A stretch of 9,122 nt of DNA from Opitutia bacterium. Lineage in GTDB: Bacteria; Verrucomicrobiota; Verrucomicrobiia; Opitutales; Opitutaceae. Position numbers and translations under genes: made by a program. Location: contig JANXWT010000278.1 in NCBI GenBank assembly GCA_025351035.1, forward strand, positions 1-9,122, given 5' to 3'. Of the stretch, positions 1-4,139 are shown piece after piece (the stretch's first letter is position 1; each line of letters starts with the position of its first letter). Under the pieces are notes generated by a model. The model saw only the letters and a program-made list of their open reading frames with translations, was not told the origin of the DNA and ran no database searches.

Positions 1-78
1 GTGATACATCAACACCGATACGTTATGGCTCTTGCGAATGTAGCGACTCTCCATCCCTCACCCTCCCATCCATCCAAG

Positions 79-94
79 CCGAAGCAAGCTTCGG
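79..94. repeat. Short perfect inverted repeat upstream of the first gene
   Basis: The arms CCGAAGC and GCTTCGG are exact reverse complements separated by only AA. The core GCAAGCTTC closely resembles GCAAGCTCC in the hairpin at 3421-3440, so both may belong to one REP-like spacer family. It lies 80 bp before the start of the first gene. A second small hairpin (GCCGG, tcgg, CCGGC at 127-140) sits between it and the gene. The symmetry is seen directly; any function is inference. Confidence 0.35.
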
Positions 95-173
95 GGCATT
101 GGACCCATCACGAGTAAAATGCTGTTGCCGGTCGGCCGGCGGGGGTTGTAAATGCGCCCGTTCCTTCCTCCCT

Positions 174-770
174 ATGAAAATGATGAAAATGCTCCGTATC
201 GTATCACTCGCATCCGCGCTCACCGCCACCGCCCTTGTCGTCTTGGCTGACGAAGTGACAGATTACATCACTGCCGCCGGCAAAGCCTATTCGGATGGCA
301 ATTTTTCCGAAGCCTTGCAGTCGCTCGACACCGTCGGCCAGCTCATTCGTCAGAAAAAATCCGAGGCCGTCATGAAGATCCTGCCCACGGCACCGTCTGG
401 CTGGACCGCCGGTGAGCCGGAATCCGAAGGCACCGGCGGAATGATGGGCGGCATCGTCAGCGCCAAGCGTGAATACCGCAAGGACAACGCCCGGATCGAA
501 GTCCAGGTGCAGTCGGACTCGCCGCTGCTGCAGGCGATGATCCCGATGTTCGCCAATCCCATGCTGCTCACGGCCAGCGGCGCGAAGCTCGAACTGGTCA
601 AGGGCGCCAAGTATGCCGTAACTTACAATAAGCAGGAAAAGAACGGCGATGCCAAGGCGGTCATCGACAATCGTTACATCGTCACGATCAATGGCAGCGA
701 CGTCACCCGGGAAGAACTCGTTGCCTTCGCCCAGACCGTCGATGCCTCCGCGCTGACCAAGCTCAAATAG
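174..770 (+). CDS. Secreted protein of unknown function with N-terminal helical segment
   Basis: Predicted 198-residue exported protein. Residues 1-25 form a typical signal peptide: lysines near the start, a hydrophobic core around 9-24, and a VLA cleavage site before Asp26. The mature start (about 28-60) reads as an amphipathic TPR-like pair of helices with the pattern AGKAYSDGNFSEAL. It is followed by a domain with a GW motif (residues 76-77), a Gly/Met-rich turn near 88-93, and alternating strands up to a C-terminal helix (177-198). I recall similar unnamed secreted proteins in other Gram-negative bacteria, but I cannot name a family. The frame stays open back to position 99, but the start at 174 puts the signal peptide at the N terminus; ATGs at 180, 183 and 189 are alternatives. 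No Shine-Dalgarno sequence is visible. No enzyme motif is visible, so its periplasmic role is unknown. Confidence 0.8.
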   Translation: MKMMKMLRIVSLASALTATALVVLADEVTDYITAAGKAYSDGNFSEALQSLDTVGQLIRQKKSEAVMKILPTAPSGWTAGEPESEGTGGMMGGIVSAKREYRKDNARIEVQVQSDSPLLQAMIPMFANPMLLTASGAKLELVKGAKYAVTYNKQEKNGDAKAVIDNRYIVTINGSDVTREELVAFAQTVDASALTKLK

Positions 771-959
771 TCGGCAACGGCCAGATAGCGGCCTACTTTC
801 CCCTTCGTCGGCGGCGGGTTTCTCGGAAAATGACTCGCCTCTTGAAATGACCCTTTTGCTTACGGGTGGTGGTTTCCGGTGCATCCGGTCCCTATTCTGT
901 CCGACAGCCTTCCGTTTCCCTTTCTTGACCGCGGCCAGATCCCCTCGCACCGTGCCGAC

Positions 960-1223
960 GTGACTGAAACTGAATCCTCTCCCATTTCGCGAACCCTTCG
1001 GTGGCTGACAGTCCACGGCTGTTATCCGGCGGGGCGACTGCCCGCCGAAGCGGAGCTGCTCCTGCTGTTCGCCGCCGCCGCTGGCGAGGAAGAAGCCGGA
1101 CCGCGTTCTGTCCACCATCACAAGAAGGTGATCCCCAACGCGAACTTCGCCGCCGAGATGCGCCGCTACACCGCGCAGCGCCGCCGCGCCCACATCAACA
1201 GCGACAACAGCGCGAAGACGTAG
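960..1223 (+). CDS. Possible small hypothetical protein (87 residues)
   Basis: A reading frame starting at GTG 960 (or GTG 879 in the same frame, giving 114 residues) runs to TAG at 1221-1223. I do not recognise the product. The second half, from about 1110, has the strong G/C third-position preference of real genes here (aag gtg atc ccc aac gcg aac ttc). It encodes a basic C terminus with FAAEMRRYTAQRRR near residues 64-77. The middle is an acidic, leucine/alanine-rich helix (PAEAELLLLFAAAAGEEE). A stem-loop follows the stop codon at once, as expected of a real gene end. Against it: no Shine-Dalgarno sequence, no known family, and weaker codon bias at the start. It could be an intact orphan gene or the 3' remnant of a decayed one. 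Confidence 0.4.
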   Translation: MTETESSPISRTLRWLTVHGCYPAGRLPAEAELLLLFAAAAGEEEAGPRSVHHHKKVIPNANFAAEMRRYTAQRRRAHINSDNSAKT

Positions 1224-1240
1224 CGCCGCCCAAGGCGGCG
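1224..1240 (+). terminator. Stem-loop immediately after the small reading frame
   Basis: Perfect 7-bp arms CGCCGCC and GGCGGCG enclose the loop CAA, starting on the base after the TAG stop. No T-run follows (the next bases are AAAACCCC), so it is not a classical rho-independent terminator on the plus strand. It may instead protect the 3' end or be a spacer repeat. Confidence 0.3.
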
Positions 1241-1375
1241 AAAACCCCAAGCGCCAAACGCCAAGCTCCAAAGGATATCGAGGAGCCATTGGCGAACCTG
1301 CCGCTTCGTCGGGTTGCTTTTGGATTTTGGAGTTTCACTGGAGATTGGAGCTTGGTTCTTGGAGTTTGGCTCCAA
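1241..1375. repeat. Inverted array of TTGGAGTTTGG-type spacer repeats
   Basis: On the plus strand, 1317-1375 is a chain of degenerate units such as TTGGATTTTGGAG, GATTGGAGCTTGG and TTCTTGGAGTTTGG. On the minus strand, 1241-1273 reads as the same kind of chain (TTTGGAGCTTGGCG, TTTGGCGCTTGGGG). The exact pair AAGCTCCAA (1263-1271) and TTGGAGCTT (1345-1353) shows that the halves point toward each other around a core of about 40 bp. From memory, such strings recur in the spacers of verrucomicrobial genomes; their copy number in this genome cannot be told from one window. Confidence 0.5.
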
Positions 1376-1416
1376 CCCACATCATAGCCCAATCCGTCCA
1401 TCGTTGCGAACTTGCC

Positions 1417-1435
1417 TTGTCGGACAGTCTGACAA
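1417..1435. promoter_or_regulatory. 19-bp palindrome upstream of the thioredoxin gene
   Basis: The sequence TTGTCGGACAGTCTGACAA is symmetric at eight of nine position pairs around A1426; only G1422/T1430 fail. It ends 25 bp before the ATG at 1461, where a repressor or activator could act. Ten of its bases (TGTCGGACAG, 1418-1427) also occur, on the other strand, in the palindrome at 896-906. An operator for the downstream gene is a reasonable inference, but the regulator is unknown and an RNA hairpin is possible. I could not place a confident -35/-10 pair around it. Confidence 0.4.
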
Positions 1436-1460
1436 TGTTGGCCGGCTACTTTTACCCATC

Positions 1461-2396
1461 ATGAAGCTCCACCCCCTTCTCGCCGCGCTTACGCTCGGCT
1501 CGCTCCTCCTCACCCGCGTCGTCGCGCAAGTCGCCTCCCCGATCGCCACCGAGATGAATGTCATCGTCGGCCAGGTCCGCGAGAAAATGAAAGCCGGTCA
1601 ACCCACCGCCAAGTCCCTTGCGCCCGAGCTCGCCGCCTTCGACGCCTTGCTGGCGAAATACCCCGAGAAGAACGACGAGACCGCCCAGGTTGCCATGATG
1701 AAGGCCACCCTCTATCTTCAGGTGCTGGACGACGAAGAGACCGCCAAGAAACTCCTTACCGCGCTCAAGACCGATTTCGTCGGCACCAAGCTTGCCCCCC
1801 AAGCTGAGCGTATGCTGCAAAGCCTGACCCCGGAGGCGAAGGCGAAGGCCAAGGCCGAGGAAGAAGCCAGCATGGCCAAAGCGGCCGCCTTGATCGGCAG
1901 GGCCGCTCCCGAGTTGAACTTCAAGTGGTCGTCCAAAGCGGGTTTGAAAAAACTCTCTGCTCTCAAAGGCCAAGTTGTCGTCCTCGACTACTGGGCCACA
2001 TGGTGCGGACCCTGCATTGCCTCCTTTCCCAAGGTCCGCGCGGAAGTCGTCCATTTCAAGGGCTCGCCGGTCACGATCCTCGGCGTAACCAGCATCCAAG
2101 GCTTCGTAGCCAACATGGGACCCCGCATCGACACCAAGGGCGACGAGCCGAAGGAAATGGCACTCATGCCCGATTTCATGAAGGCCAAGGAAATGACTTG
2201 GGACGTCGTCTTCAGCGAAGAACAGGTCTTCAATCCCGACTATGTGGTCAAAGGCATCCCCCATGTCACCATCATCGCGCCTGACGGCACGGTGCGGCAT
2301 AACGGTCTCAATCCCCACGACCCCGAGGCTGACATCGGCGGCAAAATTGAGGCGATACTCAGGGAGTTCAAACTCCCCGTGCCGGCGAAGGGATGA
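1461..2396 (+). CDS. Exported TlpA-like thioredoxin-fold protein
   Basis: A 311-residue thiol-disulfide oxidoreductase of the TlpA/ResA type, expected to act in the periplasm on protein disulfides. Residues 1-22 are a signal peptide ending VVA. Residues 28-125 are helical and TPR-like, then comes a charged Ala/Lys/Glu helix (123-143, AKAKAKAEEEASMAKAAA). The thioredoxin domain spans about 145-311. The active site is WCGPC with Cys182 and Cys185. The cis-proline is in KGIPHVTII (Pro267), and the usual DG turn follows in APDGTVRHNG. Both catalytic cysteines are present, so it should be redox-active. The helical N-terminal extension makes it about twice the length of a minimal TlpA domain. The frame is open back to 1314, but that part encodes only spacer repeat. 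No Shine-Dalgarno sequence is visible before 1461. No partner such as DsbD or a cytochrome maturation gene lies nearby, so its target is unknown. Confidence 0.88.
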   Translation: MKLHPLLAALTLGSLLLTRVVAQVASPIATEMNVIVGQVREKMKAGQPTAKSLAPELAAFDALLAKYPEKNDETAQVAMMKATLYLQVLDDEETAKKLLTALKTDFVGTKLAPQAERMLQSLTPEAKAKAKAEEEASMAKAAALIGRAAPELNFKWSSKAGLKKLSALKGQVVVLDYWATWCGPCIASFPKVRAEVVHFKGSPVTILGVTSIQGFVANMGPRIDTKGDEPKEMALMPDFMKAKEMTWDVVFSEEQVFNPDYVVKGIPHVTIIAPDGTVRHNGLNPHDPEADIGGKIEAILREFKLPVPAKG

Positions 2397-2422
2397 GGAG
2401 ATGCAACTGGTGGTTTGTGACG

Positions 2423-2458
2423 TGTTGAGGCAGACGAGCACCTAACCAGCTCTCAACA
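2423..2458. terminator. Weak hairpin between convergent genes
   Basis: The arms TGTTGAG (2423-2429) and CTCAACA (2452-2458) are perfect complements around a 22-base loop, followed by TTT on the plus strand. It lies in the 56-bp gap between the thioredoxin gene and the convergent epimerase gene and overlaps the latter's stop codon. The position suits a terminator, but the long loop makes it weak. Confidence 0.28.
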
Positions 2459-3388
2459 TTTCCCCGCCCACCACTCCTTCGCTTCCGCCATCCCCTCCAT
2501 GTAACTGCGCACGGGCGCGTAGCCGAGCTCAGACCGCGTGCGATGATCGGGACAGTGTCCGACGAACGCGTCCTCGGGCTTCACTTTCTCAGCGGGGATC
2601 ACCGGCGCCGGTAGTGAATCGGGAAACCATGAACTCATCTCTTCGATGAAATCGCGCCACGTCACCTCTTCGTCGACAATGTTGTAAGCGTGGCCGATCG
2701 ACGCCGGCCGGTCGAGCGCGAGCGCGACGGCGTGCACGACGTTCGCGACATGAGTCATCGGCATGAGGTCGGAGCCGTCGCCACTTAGGGGCACTTGACC
2801 GAGACGGACCTTCGCCGGAATCTTCACGACCCACACCGAAGTCGGATGGATGCCAAGCACGGCACCGAGCCGGAAAATTGTCGCGGGCAGGCCGCGTTGC
2901 ATTTCCACCTGCAGCACGCGCTCGGCCTCGGCCTTGGCGATGCCGTAGTGCGGCGACGCCGCGGGTGAATGCGCATATTTTTTCCCGACTTCGCGCATCG
3001 GCGAACCTTCGTCGTAAGCGCTGTGCCCGCTCTGGAAATTGTAGACCGACACCGTGGAGATATGGATGAACCGCGTGCAACCCGCCGCGCGCGCCGCCGC
3101 CGCCAGCACCGCAGTGCCGGTGGCGTTGATGTGCAGCGCCTCCTCCATGTCCTTGCCCACGGTGGCTGCAGCATGGAAAACCAGCGCCGCCCCCGCGCAC
3201 GCGCGCTCCGCCGTGGCCGGGTCGGTAAAGTCGCCCTCGATCTGCGTGATGTTGGGAGAATCGAGCCCCGGGTGTTCGCCGACCTTCCGCACGATGGCAC
3301 GAACCCGCGCGCCCTGCGCGGCGAGCCACGCCGCTAAATGACTGCCGACAAACCCGCTGCCCCCGGTGACGAGCACCGGCACGTTCAT
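2453..3388 (-). CDS. NAD(P)-dependent epimerase/dehydratase, extended SDR family
   Basis: A cytoplasmic Rossmann-fold oxidoreductase of the extended short-chain dehydrogenase class, which acts on nucleotide sugars, sterol-like or other hydroxyl substrates. Numbering from the chosen start gives 311 residues. The dinucleotide motif TGGSGFVG is at 8-15, and the second strand ends in RAIVRK, where basic residues suggest NADP rather than NAD. Asp/Phe at GDF (52-54) sits where the adenine-contacting acid is expected. The active-site serine region HISTVSVY is at 109-116, and the catalytic YGIAK gives Tyr148 and Lys152. The family motif is intact, so it should be active, but nothing in the sequence fixes the substrate. 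A second ATG lies nine bases upstream at 3397. I prefer 3388 because GGGGG (3398-3402) is then correctly spaced and the protein starts in the usual way just before the first strand. It is convergent with the thioredoxin gene and appears to be a single-gene unit. Confidence 0.9.
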   Translation of the reverse strand: MNVPVLVTGGSGFVGSHLAAWLAAQGARVRAIVRKVGEHPGLDSPNITQIEGDFTDPATAERACAGAALVFHAAATVGKDMEEALHINATGTAVLAAAARAAGCTRFIHISTVSVYNFQSGHSAYDEGSPMREVGKKYAHSPAASPHYGIAKAEAERVLQVEMQRGLPATIFRLGAVLGIHPTSVWVVKIPAKVRLGQVPLSGDGSDLMPMTHVANVVHAVALALDRPASIGHAYNIVDEEVTWRDFIEEMSSWFPDSLPAPVIPAEKVKPEDAFVGHCPDHRTRSELGYAPVRSYMEGMAEAKEWWAGKC

Positions 3389-3397
3389 TAAATTCAT

Positions 3398-3402
3398 CCC
3401 CC
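3398..3402 (-). promoter_or_regulatory. Ribosome binding site of the epimerase gene
   Basis: On the minus strand GGGGG is followed directly by ATGAATTTA and then ATGAACGTG. It abuts the first ATG (3397) but lies nine bases before the second (3388), which decides for the second start. Confidence 0.5.
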
Positions 3403-3420
3403 GAAACTTCCCTCGGACCT

Positions 3421-3448
3421 GAGCGAGGGCAAGCTCCCACCGACAAAG
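3421..3448. repeat. REP-like spacer hairpin
   Basis: The stretch GAGCGAGGGCAAGCTCCC can pair as GAGC with GCTC, or as GGG with CCC around CAAGCT. Read on the minus strand it gives GTCGGTGGGAGCTTGCCC, which resembles the GGGAGC-TTGCCC pattern of known bacterial REP elements. It lies in the divergent spacer between the epimerase gene and the secreted-protein gene. Family membership and copy number are not testable here. Confidence 0.4.
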
Positions 3449-3572
3449 ACCCTAGGATTCTGGGCGACACGACCTTGGCTGTCGACAAAGTCACCCGGTG
3501 GCTGGTGGTCCGCCAAATCTGGCCGACCGGATTATCTCTTCCAGGTGCGTTGCAATTAACAGGGAACGCCGG

Positions 3573-3601
3573 TTGAAAATATAAATGAACATGTGTAAAC
3601 A
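3573..3601 (+). promoter_or_regulatory. Candidate sigma-70-like promoter
   Basis: TTGAAA (3573-3578) is five of six to the -35 consensus. After 17 bases comes TAAACA (3596-3601), only three of six to the -10 consensus. The patch is conspicuously AT-rich for this genome. Transcription would begin near 3608, which fits translation from ATG 3633 and would exclude the upstream in-frame ATGs at 3585 and 3591. Confidence 0.35.
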
Positions 3602-3632
3602 AATACGCCCATCGCTGGCGCTCTTAGTGATT

Positions 3633-4031
3633 ATGAAATCACTCCCCAACCTCCTCCCCACCCTATTCGTTCTCTTCGCGCTGACTGTGGCCGCCCGTGC
3701 CGCCGATGCCGACCCGTCCGGCAAATGGACTTGGTCCGGCATCACCGGCCAAGGCAGTCCCACCACCATCACCGCCCAGCTCACGCTCAAGGACGGTGCG
3801 CTTTCCGGCACGGCCGACCACGGCGACGCCAAGATCGCGCTGACCACCCTCTCGTTCAAGGACGGGGTCGTGGCGTTCTCGGTCTCCCGCGAGATCCACG
3901 GCGGCATGATTTTCGAGGAAAAATACTCCGGCAAACTCGACAGTGACTCCATCACGGGCACGGTCACTCGCCCGACGCCCCCTGCCGGCGAAATCGCGGC
4001 GGCGCCGTGGAAGGCGGTCCGTGCTCATTGA
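3633..4031 (+). CDS. Small secreted beta-rich protein of unknown function
   Basis: Predicted 132-residue exported protein. The signal peptide has Lys2, a hydrophobic core at about 7-20, and ARA at 21-23 as cleavage site. The mature protein opens with DPSGKWTWS (27-35). It continues as alternating strands with short DG turns: LTLKDGALSGTA (50-61), FKDGVVAFSVSRE (75-87), and YSGKLDSDSITGTV (98-111). This looks like a small beta-sandwich or barrel, a pattern I recall from uncharacterised secreted proteins of planctomycetes and verrucomicrobia. There are no cysteines in the mature part and no catalytic motif, so binding or a structural role is more likely than catalysis; that is inference. Upstream in-frame ATGs (3585, 3591) would put 16 or 14 extra residues before the signal peptide and fall inside the candidate promoter. 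Two hairpins follow the stop, suggesting a single-gene transcript. Confidence 0.78.
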   Translation: MKSLPNLLPTLFVLFALTVAARAADADPSGKWTWSGITGQGSPTTITAQLTLKDGALSGTADHGDAKIALTTLSFKDGVVAFSVSREIHGGMIFEEKYSGKLDSDSITGTVTRPTPPAGEIAAAPWKAVRAH

Positions 4032-4039
4032 GTTCCTCG

Positions 4040-4055
4040 GGTGGTAACCCCCACC
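4040..4055 (+). terminator. Small hairpin after the secreted-protein gene
   Basis: GGTGG and CCACC pair around TAACCC, starting nine bases after the stop codon and followed by only two T residues. It is probably the first of two stem-loops that stabilise or end this transcript. Confidence 0.3.
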
Positions 4056-4061
4056 TTGCGC

Positions 4062-4091
4062 GGCCGACCCCGGTTACGACCGGGGTCGGCC
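4062..4091. terminator. Perfect 13-bp stem-loop, probable transcript end
   Basis: The arms GGCCGACCCCGGT (4062-4074) and ACCGGGGTCGGCC (4079-4091) are exact complements around the four-base loop TACG, a very stable GC-rich hairpin. TAATAG follows instead of a T-run. It lies 30 bp after the secreted-protein gene and 48 bp before the permease gene. A terminator or an RNA-stabilising element is likely; a dispersed repeat copy is the alternative. Confidence 0.5.
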
Positions 4092-4139
4092 TAATAGCAT
4101 CGCCGGCCCACAGAATCATCTTTAACACCCCGCCCCGCC

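Larger units (their letters stand above)
771..1460. other. Long spacer between two exported-protein genes
   Basis: This 690-bp stretch holds no recognisable gene family. It contains the palindrome CTGTCCGACAG (896-906), a possible small gene (960-1223), a stem-loop (1224-1240), an inverted array of TTGGAG-type repeats (1241-1375) and a 19-bp palindrome (1417-1435). The stretch 771-895 shows no feature I can support apart from weak GGCC symmetry near 780-794. A long open frame covers the minus strand (204-1289), but I judge it to be a shadow. Confidence 0.6.

Noticed and set aside
204..1289. Long minus-strand open frame (361 codons)
   Set aside because: Most of it lies antisense to the secreted-protein gene and reads as low-grade Gly/Arg/Asp-rich sequence without a domain; the open frame is explained by the GC-rich third positions of the plus-strand gene.
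1314..1460. Longer N terminus for the thioredoxin protein
   Set aside because: This part encodes translated spacer repeat and the palindrome, and would bury the signal peptide 49 residues inside the protein.
1452..2441. Minus-strand open frame opposite the thioredoxin gene
   Set aside because: The plus strand carries an unmistakable WCGPC thioredoxin domain and signal peptide; the antisense product has no recognisable motif.
3441..3490. Direct repeat CGACAAAG at 3441 and 3483
   Set aside because: Only eight bases and two copies; compatible with chance in a spacer of this size.
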